A program made the position numbers and the translations under genes. Positions 38,701 to 50,944 of a DNA stretch of 64,000 nt are shown here, in pieces. The notes under the pieces were generated by a model, which worked only from the letters and a program-made list of their open reading frames with translations, was not told the DNA's origin and searched no databases. The stretch's first letter is position 1; each line of letters begins with the position of its first letter. Origin of the DNA: Tomocerus qinae (lineage: Eukaryota > Arthropoda > Collembola > Entomobryomorpha > Tomoceridae); assembly GCA_020055645.1 (NCBI GenBank), contig CM034549.1, forward strand, positions 3,410,001 to 3,474,000, read 5' to 3'.

Positions 38701-40706
38701 AATCTGAAAGTTGCACAAGCCCCTTACGATGGGCTTTCTAAAGAGTTTGTAGCTGCTGGAGAGGAAATGGGCTATCAAAGAGGAGATCTGAATGCAAGAT
38801 ACAACAATAGTAATGATGCACCAAAAATGATTATGATTTTTATTTGAAAATGCATTTTTAAACAACTTAATAATAAATTCTATTTTTAGCATTTTCGCCT
38901 ATATATTACACGCAAGGAAACGGAAGAAGATATGGAACTATGAAAGCCTTTATAGAACCAGCAAGGACCCGGCCTAATCTTTCAATATACAAATTCTCGA
39001 GAGCACACAAGGTAAATAACTTCAATTTAGAATCCATAACACGTTTTTATAATCATGATTCCAATTCATTACAAAAATAACATGGCATATTTCTGTTTTA
39101 GATTCTGTTCAAAGGTCCTGAAAACCAAGCTTATGCTGTTGAATATGAGAGACATGGAACCAAAAGAGTAGCCTTCGCCAAAAAGGAAATTATTATCTCT
39201 GCTGGAGCGATTATGTCTCCTCATTTGCTTATGTTGTCAGGAGTTGGACCCAAAGACCATTTAGAATCTCACAATGTAATAAAAATGATGCGATACAATT
39301 ATTTGCGGCAATGCTCTTGAGTGTATTAAGTTCTATAATATTGTATGTATATTTCAGATTCCTGTAAAGAGAGATCTCCCTGTTGGTAAAAACCTGCAAG
39401 TAAATATGCTTTTTGGTTTTGATTCACCTTTGCTAAAAAAAATAATTCGAATTTGGGCTTATTAGAAAAACAGTAAAAATGAAAGTTGCAATTTCATTTC
39501 TTTTAATTACTCTTGTTTTTATAATCTGTCTCTTAGGACCATATTTCCGGATTCGTAGGACCATTTCTGATTGATGAGCCCAGATCCATGCTTTTCGACA
39601 GAGATATAAATGCAAAATCAATGATGGAATTTACGGAAAAGGGAACTGGTCCTGTTTCATCCACTGGAATCCAAGCATCGGCTTTCCTTGTTTCCTCCTT
39701 GGCGAAAGCAAGAGGAGAGTATGACTGGCCTGACATTCAATGGCTCCTTTTAGGCACTGGGGTTTACAGTAGACAAGCACGGGACATGGCTCACTCTTTC
39801 AACGTCCCCGAGTCAACTCTGAAAAAATGGTACGAGCATGTCCAGGGAAAAGATTCTTTCACCATTATCAACATGTTGAGTCGTCCCAAAGGTCGCGGAG
39901 AAATTACTTTAGCCTCGAGCAAACCAAACGATTATCCATTAGTTAACCCTAATTACTTGGCTGAAGAAGAGGATGTTAAATTAATGATAGAAGGTAATCT
40001 TGAAATTCAATTACTACCGTTTATTTTATCTGCTGTACTAAAAGTATCACTTTTATAACTGGTGGTAAATGCAACTTTCGCGTTTTAATAAAACATGAAA
40101 TCTTAGGAGCACATCGGGCAGTTCAACTCGTTGAGAATACCACAGTATTTCAAAGAATGAATGGCAGATTATCACCCACACCATTCCCTGGATGCGAACA
40201 TGTGCCATTCCGTAGTGATGCGTAAGTCATACTTAAACTACTGTTGAAGCCTTAGAAATTGTGCTAATAGGCGCTATATTTTCTTTACTAGTTACTGGGA
40301 GTGTTTTCATCGTCATTACACCCTAACCATTTACCATCTTTCCGGAACTTGTGCTATGGGAAAGAAAGATTCGAAGGAAGCAGTTGTAGACAGTGAACTA
40401 AGGGTTTTGGGAACAAGAGGACTTCGAGTAATAGACGCGTAAGTGAACTTTTATATACATGTGCATTATGTACGGTTAAATATTTAGATTTCAAATCTTT
40501 TTTCTTGTAATTTAGATCCGTGATGCCAATTGTAACTTCTGGTAACACCAATGCTCCAACTATTATGATAGGTAAAGCTTCAGGAATTATGTTTTTGTTA
40601 AATTCAGGTTTTGTAATGTTCAAATAATGTATATCAATGTTTTGCAGGCGAAATGGGCTCTAATTTCATTAAGTCAACCTGGTCTTCAAGATCAAATGAG
40701 GTCTAA
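35734..40706 (+). CDS. GMC oxidoreductase A (glucose dehydrogenase-like, membrane-anchored)
   Basis: FAD-dependent alcohol or sugar oxidoreductase of the GMC family; the substrate cannot be read from sequence. Exons: 35734-35920, 38038-38112, 38241-38552, 38678-38809, 38890-39011, 39102-39275, 39358-39399, 39537-39993, 40107-40221, 40292-40438, 40516-40571, 40648-40706, giving 625 codons and TAA. Residues 20-36 ([17 protein letters not shown]) are a likely signal anchor. The FAD loop VGGGSAG is at 63-69, GMC signature 1 ([13 protein letters not shown]) at 135-147 and signature 2 ([15 protein letters not shown]) at 311-325. The active-site pair is His554 in HLSGTCAMG and Asn598 in SGNTNAP. Intron 1 is 2117 bp, the longest in the gene. 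All key residues are present, so it looks functional. It is the first of four tandem paralogues on the same strand. Confidence 0.93.
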
Positions 40707-43700
40707 TCATCAGCAATGCAAATTACCGTTTAATTAAACGAAGAGTTCAGCTCAAATTGTGATAATATTTAATAAGTCAACCAATTTTAGTATACTTCAC
40801 TTCTTCATCTAAATGGAAGCTATAGGTGTAAATACGATTAACCTACGAAATAATTTAAGATTTGCTTTTAAAAGATTTTACAACAGTTCATTGAACTAAT
40901 AGTTTATGAAATTAACTAATTTCTATCCAAACACCATAAACAGTAAGTAGACATTATGCGTCACCATCGTGGATTATATGATTTAAATGAGAACGATGCA
41001 CACATGTATCATAATGTATCAGCAGATGTATCAATTAGCCTGTATCTGATTTATACACAATATCTCAACAAATGTAAAGTAATTTTCTTAGCATATCACA
41101 AAAATCTGATCTTTCGTTCCAGACCTGACCAGTATTTTCTCACAAATCGAATGAAATGCCGTACACAACCACATTATTATGCACTTATGTAACAAATATA
41201 ATGATCTTATTAGTCATTATCATATAGCAAGTCCCTGTGATTGTTCCTGAAGTAACAGTGACAGATTCAATTGTAATTCCAGTATCTGCTATTTTTATTA
41301 AGTATTGTATTTAAGTACATACTGTGTTGTTTATCAAAAATAACCACAGATCATTCTGCATACCGTTGACGCAAGCATCATGTTGTTCCCATAAAGACTC
41401 CTGTGACGACCCAGCATCGAGATCCGAGTAATTATAACATTATATTCTTTGTTCTGTGTCATATCTTATTTAATGTACCTGTAGTTTTATACACCTAAAA
41501 TACTTAGATAACTTGGAGTGGTAAATCATTAAATAGAATAGAATTGTAAATTGTAATGCAATACAAACTTTTGTACATTGTAATTAAGTTTCTTTAAGTT
41601 AAGCAGCTATCTGTGCACTTGTAAATTATGAATAATAAATTTAACTTTGGTAGTGCGTACCAAGCCTTTAATGTGCAAATAAACTGAAAACTATTTCGCA
41701 AATAATTTTGAGAAAGCTTAATAGCTTCTATTACTGATTCAACTCGGATGCAGTTAAAACTTTGAACCCAGCAGCATATAGTTCTCTAAAAATAGTAAAT
41801 AAGCATACTTTATTTAGAAAAAATACAACATTAACAAGTACCTTTATGTAGACATGTAAAAGTCATTCTCCCGTACTGACGTTTATGATATCATCGCACA
41901 TGTTCAGTATGGCTTAAAGATAAAAGACATTAGCATAAGCCACTGATTGTTCATATTTGTATCAATCTATAATTTTGCTGTCCGAAAATTCATACATATT
42001 GCTCAATACCATTTCTACATTTGTCTCAAAGTTCATTGTCATATTGTCATGTAATTTTATTGGGCTACCTTGTCACATTAATTCAATTCCTTTAGAGTGC
42101 AATGTGGATACAATATAACTTTTAATGATGAACTCTTTCCTTGAATTGAATAGAAATGGCCTCTCGACTTACGTCATTTAGTGCACGCGTCGGTTCCTAA
42201 GAACAATTGTCCAGTTTTGAAAATAATGTGAATGAATAGAATGCCAAACCAGGAAAGACTATGAATAACGAAATTTCATCTATTCATTTATGAATGGGTG
42301 GTACTGAAAGTATAATGCAAACATAAGTTAAAAGAAAACAAACGCAACCCATTATTTCAGTGCATTAGATTAGATTTATTAAAGATAGCATAACTATGGC
42401 CAGTAAGCATGGTCTACACTATATTACTACATATTATTAATAAATCTTATCTAAGTACATGTTAATAATATAAAACGAAGAGCTAACTCAAGAGCTAACT
42501 TACTTATCTTTATATCGATAATAATTATATACCACACAGAATACTCTTCTTTTCCGAAGTCCTATGAACAGCTTTAGATCCTACAAGTTATATAAGTTCC
42601 AGCAAGCAATCTATAGAAATAATGGTTTTAGCACAAGCTTGAATTTTTATTGCAAGAAGGTTAGCATAGCACTGCCCGTAATTGTATCTGTATCATTACT
42701 GCCTGTATTCTATCTGTATAATTTGTAGAATGGATACTAGTGGCTAATAATTAGGTAATTCAGTTTAAAAAATTATGCAGATCATGCTTGATTGGCCCAT
42801 TTTGTTTTTGCCATAATATTTAGTTACATATAGTACATCTTGTGTTTATACTCCATCAAATTGCAACTTATAACCTACTAATCAAAGAAATGAACGCAGA
42901 GAGAAATCCAAAAACATGCACTCGTACATACACTCTACTCACTTACCTCATCTTACACACCTTTGTTATTAACGTTGACTTTTGATGGTATTAGTATTTC
43001 TGCAGTAGAGATTCGTACTACCAGCAAGACTGGAGGTCAGGTCAGATGGCCAAAACAAAACGATTGCCGTAACTATTGTAAACGCAACATGTGGACTGCG
43101 GCGGCCGTACGAATACCTTACATCGCAATGTCAGAATGTCACAGAGTAACAGGATAAGACATTATCTCAAGACAGTCGTCCTTTTAAACACTATACTTTC
43201 AATTTTCACAAGGATACACTAGGAAGATCACAATATTATTTAATAATAATGGTATACTTAAAGTGTATATAATACCACAATGCATTGGACATGGACAGAT
43301 ATTTATTGTATTCACATGGACGCACGTGCGAGCAAAATGAGAATTTCGGCAAACCAAACTACAAATCCTTTTTACGTTGGAACCAAAAAAAGTTATACAC
43401 GTGGCAGGCCCAAGATTGTTGAAAAATGATCATTGGGAATTCAAAAGCATTAGGGACGATTTCTGACCATGTACGTTAACAAATTGCAAGTTTGAGAAAC
43501 ATAAGCGAAACTATAACCGGCAGACTATGTGACGAAGGAATACAACATTATGGGCCTTCAAAAGAAAATTCCAGGCATTTTTTTAAAAACTCCATTAGTA
43601 GAAGACTTTTGAAAGAAGAGGTTACCGTAAAGTAACATGTAAAGGAAGAAAAGGTTTGTACCATAATAGCTTTTAGAATAAAATTTATAAGCATTCATAT

Positions 43701-46484
43701 TCGCACAAAAATTGCACATCCTTGTACAATTCTAAACGATTATTTAAGGTAATAATTGCAAGTATTGCATTCTGGCGATGGTTTGACATTTTGGCATTGG
43801 CAAATAGAAGCATTCATTGTTTTTGTTTAGTATTAGGAATGTCTATGTACACCCACTTCATCAAGGCAGGGAACTTTTATCACGTATTAACAATAACCCA
43901 ACTATAGGTAGGGCCTTACGGAATTTATGACTGAATAACAACCATTGACCATATTAATTTCATTTTGTAAACAAAACTGCAGCAATAGAGAAGAGAAGAT
44001 GGTTATTCTTATGCTTCATAAAATGCTGTTTTCATTGTATTCACTAGGCCAGGCCGGTTTATAATAATCAAGGGCCTAAGTATAAATGGACACTTTAATG
44101 AATGAGTAACCTAATAAGCTTATTGTTCCAATTGTTAACCAAGCCGGAAAAAATATGAATTAAACAACGCTACGGCTATCAAGCCTTAACTTTTTCTTTT
44201 GCGTTTATTTTAAACTTTTATAGTGTCAAAAATAGTGGAGGAATTATGAGTACAGGAGGGCATAGCAAAGAGTTACTCTCAGATACTGTGGAATTAGCCT
44301 CACTCATCGAAATCATCAATTAGTATTGCTATATCATTTACCCTAAAGCAGAGGACATTGTAGATCTTAATAACCACGAAAAATATAGTTATTATAAAAA
44401 CTTCAAAAATGTTACTCTGAATTCTTCCTCATTTGTAATGAAGTGTGAACTCCCCAGAAATTATGTTACCCTACTTGCGCAATTAAGACTCAACACGGAC
44501 TCTTTGTTTTACAATAAGACTATCTTTAAATTTGACGAAAATGAATTGTGCCAAATTTGTAACTTAAAAAACCCTAATACCTTGTTACACTTATTATTAG
44601 ATTGTCGGATCCATGACCGCTCACTAGCTCCTTTTCTAATTGATAGCAACCGTTTTGATATACTTCAAATTATTGATTCTAATAATTATGAGAAAATTAA
44701 ATCTTTAATCAAATTTGTTATGACCGCGCTAAATAGAATTAAGATGTTAAACCAATTTGAAATTGACATTATGTAAGTAGTTATTAAGTTGATGCGTACA
44801 CTAAGTAAAGATAATCCTAATAGTAATCTGTTCTGATCTGCTGGTGCAGAGTGTAATTTTCATATCCAAAAGGATGGGTATGTCCTGGTAATTCGTGTGG
44901 CTTAGGGAGGGGGCGAAAGTATCCGTCCACACGTTAGTAGAAGAGGTATTTTATTTACCCAATGTAAATGGGATATTTCTTACGAAGTTATCAGTTATTC
45001 GGCTAGCAAATCTGTATTACTAGTATATTATTTTATATTTAACGTATGTATAATATTGTCATGCTCTATGGGCCATTGCTCGTCAAGTGCATTAAATAAA
45101 ATCTTATCAAAATATCATTTACCCTTGTGAAAAAATGAAGGCAAAATGAGACGTCTTGGGGGATAGCTTAACTTGGTAAACTTGAACTGAATCGAGTCAA
45201 TCCAATAAGTTAGAAGACTAACAACGTAATCGTAACAACAACAGAGTACAAGCAGAATGTCTCGTGAAAGTCTCCAAATGCCTACTTACTTTTTGTTGGT
45301 AAACAATAACAATGTAAACCGGTACAGTGCATAATTTAATAGCGGCATAATAAATATATCAGCTTCCATTTACCTGGCTTTGGCTTCATAGATTGTTTTT
45401 GTCTTCAGCATTATGACTGAATAAATGATAATTTCGTTAATGAAAATCTTGTCAACAATTTTACAGTACCTTCAAAATAAAAGTAATTTTTCTGCACCAA
45501 AGTACATATCGGGATATTTTAGTGCAAAAAATCTCCCGTCAATTAAGGATGGCTAATGATATGGCGTGGGTATTTCATATTCATCCTTGTCGGTATCAAA
45601 AAAGTTAATTTTAAGTAGGTAAAGCAATTCCTCGATATTCTGAGAGCAGCAAGAAGTGGAGCCAAGATTGAGTACCTTTTGTGTAAGTCATATGCACTTG
45701 GATGTGTTAACGCTGTAAAGTGTTAAAGCATAATGCTTCAGCAATGAATGCGAACAGAAGACCTTAATGTGTTCATCTACTTTGACATTGACAACAGCCA
45801 AGAAATGAAGAAGCTGTCACGTCAGTGACTATTGGTCAGTTCACCCACAAATCTTGAAGTAACAAATACATACACAAAGGGCACCTCGCCACTACATTTT
45901 ACCCATTTGCACGTAGGAATGCAATGCATTTCCCCAACGTGATTCAGAAACATAATAGTAAAGTTTACAATAGCATATTATGTAAAATAAGTGAGTACAT
46001 GTGTGTATGTATACCTTTATAATTTTTAAGGGGTTTATTCTTAATGAATTTTAATGATCTAATGGGAAGTAATGTCTACATAATGAATATGGTTATCTGA
46101 ATGGACGCATGGCATGTTCACACTTTTATGCTTCATAATAATACTAGCGAGATTTCGATTGTGACAAAGATAGCATTGTGTAATGTCCACTTTTAATTTT
46201 GCGACTTTTTAGATGCCTACGAGGAATAGAGATATTTATTATAAAAGAATAGCGTCTAATTTCCCCTACTGACTGAACCTGACCTTAGGCTCCTGCCTAG
46301 CTAACTACTGTAGCCATATCCTACCTGTACACATGCAATTCTTTTAAAATTGTCGATTTCTTTTCTAAAAGGATTAGTTAGTCGCAGTAGTTTCAGGGAG
46401 AAGGAAGTTGGCCCTCAGCTCACTCTTTCCAGTAATTCTGTATTTTTGATTGAGTGCTAGTTTTGGACTTTTGAGAATAGAACA
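40707..46484. other. Spacer between GMC genes A and B
   Basis: Candidate polyadenylation signals for gene A lie at 41634-41639 and 41678-41683. Apart from the retrotransposon relic at 44324-44776, no frame shows recognisable similarity. The frame 42963-43157 has no identifiable domain. Confidence 0.5.
44324..44776 (+). pseudogene. Relic of a non-LTR retrotransposon ORF2 C-terminus
   Basis: An open stretch of about 150 codons, bounded upstream by TAG at 44321 and ending at a stop at 44774-44776, resembles the C-terminal tail of a LINE-type polyprotein. It contains a basic LLAQLRLNT segment, then CQICNLKNP, then HLLLDCRIHD. This spacing (CxxC, then HxxxxC) is that of the zinc-knuckle found after the reverse transcriptase domain. 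No reverse transcriptase or endonuclease lies upstream, so it is a 5'-truncated fragment. The call rests on this motif only; a chance resemblance is possible. Confidence 0.6.
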
Positions 46485-49400
46485 ATGGCACCGATGCCAC
46501 CGATGGACATAATTCGGCAGAGCTTTAACAGCTGGCATATGTGGTTTCCAACAATCATCTACGGCTTCCTCGGTGTCCTTTCCATGTACAACACTACTTG
46601 GGTCAATATGGACATGATGCAAGATAAATTTAGAGCTACCTTCACGGATACCAAAGATACTTTCGACTTTATTGTCGGTAAGTTCGTATTTTAAAATATT
46701 ATTACAAAATATGAATAAAAATTATTACTAAAATTCAGGAAGACAATTGTGGTTCGTTTATTGAAAACAATAATAGCTGATATGATATGTGTTAATTACG
46801 TGACTAGATTATATTATTATCATGAAGGACTATACGCATCTGTACATACATAAATCGTTGCACGGGGCGAGTGTCGCATACATGTTCTAAAAAGTCACAA
46901 TCGTAAAAAAGGAAGAAAGATAAATGGGTTAAGCATGAAAAACAAGTATAGGCACAAATATCGTATTCCTCTTACGTTTACTGAATCTGTCCACAAGTTG
47001 GCATGTTATTCGACTATTGTCATTTCGTTTCCTGTTGACTAATGGACAATCATACACTCTCTACTCGCTACCTTACTTAATATTAAATATTTTCTATTAC
47101 AAAAACGACAAAAAGACCAAGTTTAAATCCAGGTTGTTCAATAACATAATGCATACAGTAATAAGTTTCTTAGTTGTATTAGGTTTAGAATTATAATGAT
47201 CTCCAATTCATGAAGGAAGTAACGGGTATCATGTTAACCTATATATGTACAGATGAAGGATGAGTTAATGTCAACTCAGATTGCTAATTAGGTATCTGCA
47301 TACACCTTTTGGCATAATAATATTACATTTATTGATGTAAAACATGATAAGAAAATCTAATGTTATTTGTAAACACGGTTTCAATCAAAGGTTTTTGCAC
47401 ACCACTACTTACGCATAGCTCGAGTATGAAAATAATGAACTGAAGAATAGCGAAAACTGACAATAAACTATTACTTTTTTTGCAGTTGGAGCAGGAAGTG
47501 CTGGTTCGGTTGTAGCGAACAGACTTTCCAGGCATTACGATGTTCTACTCATTGAAGGTAAAAACGACTCAGTCCTTAATGTTATTAAGTTAGATTTTCA
47601 CAAAACCGAACATTGAAATATCGATTGTGATGCTCCTATGTCCTAGTTTGAGAAAAATATTTGTATTAGCTAAAAATGCTTCAAAGGTTCTTTTGCATTT
47701 TCATGTGAACAGCCGGAGGTGAACCAAACCCATGGACTTCAGTTCCTGCAATGTCGTTTATGATGCTAAACTATCCAGGAATGGACTGGATGTACAAAAC
47801 CGTTCCTCAGAAAACCAGTTGCGGAGCCCTGCCTAATAGAGTAATTGCTAATATGCGTTTTCTGAAATTTTTGAGTTTTTATATTTCAGTCTCATTCTAG
47901 TTTTCAATACTGGGAATAATAAAATAATCCAAAGCTTTACAAGGTTCATTCAGTGTGACATTTACTTCATGAGAGCTATGTAAGTAATATGTATACCTAT
48001 CTCTTTCAAATTCAAATGTTTTCTTGATGTGTATTTCAGCAATCTGGATGGTCTGGAGGAAAGGGATTAGGTAAATACGATGTACAATTGAATATATTAT
48101 GCACATTTTTATAGTTCTGCTAAACCCTTTGTTATTAAATCAAATAATCTGACCTTTTTTATATTTGGGGTTTAATTTCTCACAGGGGGAACATCCAACT
48201 TGAATTTCTTGATTAATCTTCGTGGTCATCCGCTTGATTATGACTACATCGCCAATTTAACAGGGGATTCTACGTGGAGTCAGTGTCAATCTATTTATTT
48301 GTTATGAACAACTTTTATTCTGAAGTTTGACGCGAGAATGAAACTTTAATCTTTTAAAATTCTAATTAGGTTATGACGGTGTAACTCCGTTTTTTAAAAG
48401 CGTTGAAAGCTACAGTGGCCCTTTTGATAATGGTAACTATATTATAATCTTAATAGAGCATTCCTCATTTTCAAGGCAGGTAAACAGAATCTGAGAATTA
48501 ATGCTTTTAATCAACATTGTCTACCAATATAGAACAATATCATGGACACAGTGGGGATATGCCAATTCAGCTTCCTCCTTATTTGGGGATGGGAGAAACG
48601 TTTCTGAAGGCTGGCAAGGAACTTGGCTATCCTATAACAGATTTAAATGCTCGATTCGATGAAGGTTATTAGAAATTCGATTTATCTTGGAACAAAGAAT
48701 TTTTAAATCCCATTAACACTCTATTCATTTAGTTTAATCAAGGTCATAGAAAATTTTACAAGTTTCAGTCATAATAATGTTGTAAATTTTCAAAGGATTC
48801 TCGTTCATTGTGTATCCAACTAAAAATGGAAGAAGGATGGGTTCTTTTCAATCATTCTTAGCTCCTATCCGTGATAGACCAAGGCTGACAATTTACAAAT
48901 GGGCCCAAGTTACCAAAGTTTGTAAAGTTAATTAATTTTCCAAAAATGTAGAACGGTAATTGGAGAACAAATGCTTTAACTTATGTGAAATGAATAGGTT
49001 TTGCTCAGAGGAAGCGACAACCAGGCTTATGGGGTCGAATACGAACGACATGGAATGCATAAAACTGCATTTGCTAAACGAGAAATTATTCTTTCTGGTA
49101 TGTATTATTGTATCCTGTAATACATTAATTACTTTACTTGAATGGAACAATGCCACAGTAGCCATTGACAAATACGGAGAGGGCTACGTCAATAATATAA
49201 ATACATTTGAAATCTTTTCAGGAGGTTCTATTGGCTCCCCAAAAATTCTCATGTTGTCGGGAATAGGTCCTAAAAAGCATTTAGAATCTGTTGGGGTACG
49301 TATAGCAATAATTCAATTCAATATTTTAATAGTTTCATTTATGTACGTTTATTATACCATCAAGTCATAATTAATTAATACTATGGACTTCTACATTTTA

Positions 49401-50944
49401 CAGGTAAAGCCGAAAATAGACCTGCCTGTTGGATTAAATTTACAAGGTGGAGACAATTTTTAATTATGTTCAAAATTAGGATTGGCAAATTGAAGTCTAA
49501 TGATGATAATATTATTGTTCTCATCTTTCATGTGACCCATGAAGACCATATCAGCACATATTTAGGCCCTTTCTTCGTAGACAAGCCGGTGAGTATGCTG
49601 CTGGATCGAGATCTCACTGCGAAAAGCTTTATGGAATTCACACAAAATGGTAAAGGAGAATTGACGTCTTCAGGTTGTTCTGCCACTGGCTTTGTGACAA
49701 CGTCTAAAGCTAAAGCTGCTGGAGAAGAAAAATGGCCAGATATTCAATTCATATTTTTAGGTTTGTCATTCATTTTGTTTCGAAGTGACAATAAACTTAT
49801 TTGCAATCATACATCATACTGAACATAAAAAATTGGAGAGAGATGTCTTTTTATTAGGAAACGGAGTTTACCAAAAAATGGATCAAGATTTTGCGCACGC
49901 TTTTCATGTTAGAGAAGATGTGATGAGAAATTATTTTGCTCATGCCAAGGGAAAGGATTCTTTCCAAATTATCGTCTCATTAGCACGTCCTAAGGCAAGA
50001 GGAGAAATGAAATTAAGTGGACCGAGACACACTGATGAATTTTTAATCGATCCGAAGTAAATTTTTATATTTTAGTCTTTAATATTTTTATTATTTTTAA
50101 AATAAATAAATAACTATATTAATTGAATAACAAATCAAGGTATTTGGACAATGAACAAGATATCCAGACTTTGATTGAAGGTAAGAAATTAATCACATTT
50201 TTAATGCAGTAAATCTATATACGATTAATTTGTTTGCTAACTTGTATTATGAATTTTAGGTGTAAAAATGGCAGTGAATCTGGCTGAGAATACGACAGCA
50301 TTCCAAAATATCGGCTCGCAGTTCACAAATGTAGTTTTTCCAGGTTGTGAAAATGTTCTCTTTAGATCTGATGCATACTGGGAATGCTTTATAAGGTAGG
50401 AATAAAAACATTGCATTTCCACCCCATTTGTAAAGTAGCTTTAAAAATATTATGTACACAGGCATTTGTGTAACCATCGAAAATCGTCCTAATCTAAAAT
50501 ATCCTAATATCAAAATCTTAAGATTTAGTATGCCAATTGTGGAGTAGTAACAGTATTGAAATAGCTATTTAATGGAAATTATAATTTTTTCAGACAATAT
50601 TCCCTGACTCTTCATCATATAACTGGTCCATGTTCAATGGGTCGACAAGATTCCAAAGATGCAGTTGTAGACAGTGAACTGAAAGTTTTAGGAGCAAAAG
50701 GACTTCGTGTGATAGATGCGTAAGCTGTTATACTTTCAGTGCAATAAATATAGAATAAATAAATAAATAATAGTTTAAACTATTATTTTTTTAAACTTTT
50801 AATTCTAGGTCTGTGTTGCCAAAAGTACCGATTAGTAATACAAATTCCCCATCTGTGATGGTGGGTGAAAAGGGTGCCTACATGATTCTGAAATCCTGGG
50901 AGGGTTCTGTGAATGGAATTACTACAAATGAAATTATCCGCTAG
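46485..50944 (+). CDS. GMC oxidoreductase B (membrane-anchored, divergent active-site motifs)
   Basis: Paralogue of gene A. Exons: 46485-46677, 47486-47557, 47713-47840, 48040-48070, 48186-48278, 48370-48432, 48533-48664, 48796-48917, 48998-49097, 49222-49295, 49404-49446, 49545-49760, 49858-50056, 50140-50180, 50260-50395, 50594-50719, 50809-50944, giving 634 codons and TAG. The hydrophobic anchor is at 21-35 (FPTIIYGFLGVLSMY). The FAD loop VGAGSAG is at 65-71, signature 1 (GKGLGGTSNLNF) is split by an intron, and signature 2 (GSIGSPKILMLSGIG) is at 313-327. His556 is kept, but its motif reads HITGPCSMG, with Pro for the usual Thr. The second site reads SNTNSP (Asn600), with Ser for the usual Gly. 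The C-terminus extends past the family end. The frame is intact, so this may be a paralogue with altered substrate. The donor after 48278 (GTCAGT) and the acceptor before 49545 (ACCCATGAAG) are weak but frame-required. Confidence 0.92.

Noticed and set aside
48040-48070. Apparent one-base frameshift in exon 4 of GMC gene B
   Set aside because: A recount, checked against the reverse-strand translation, gives a 31-nt exon with phase-1 end. The frame and the GKGLGG motif are intact.
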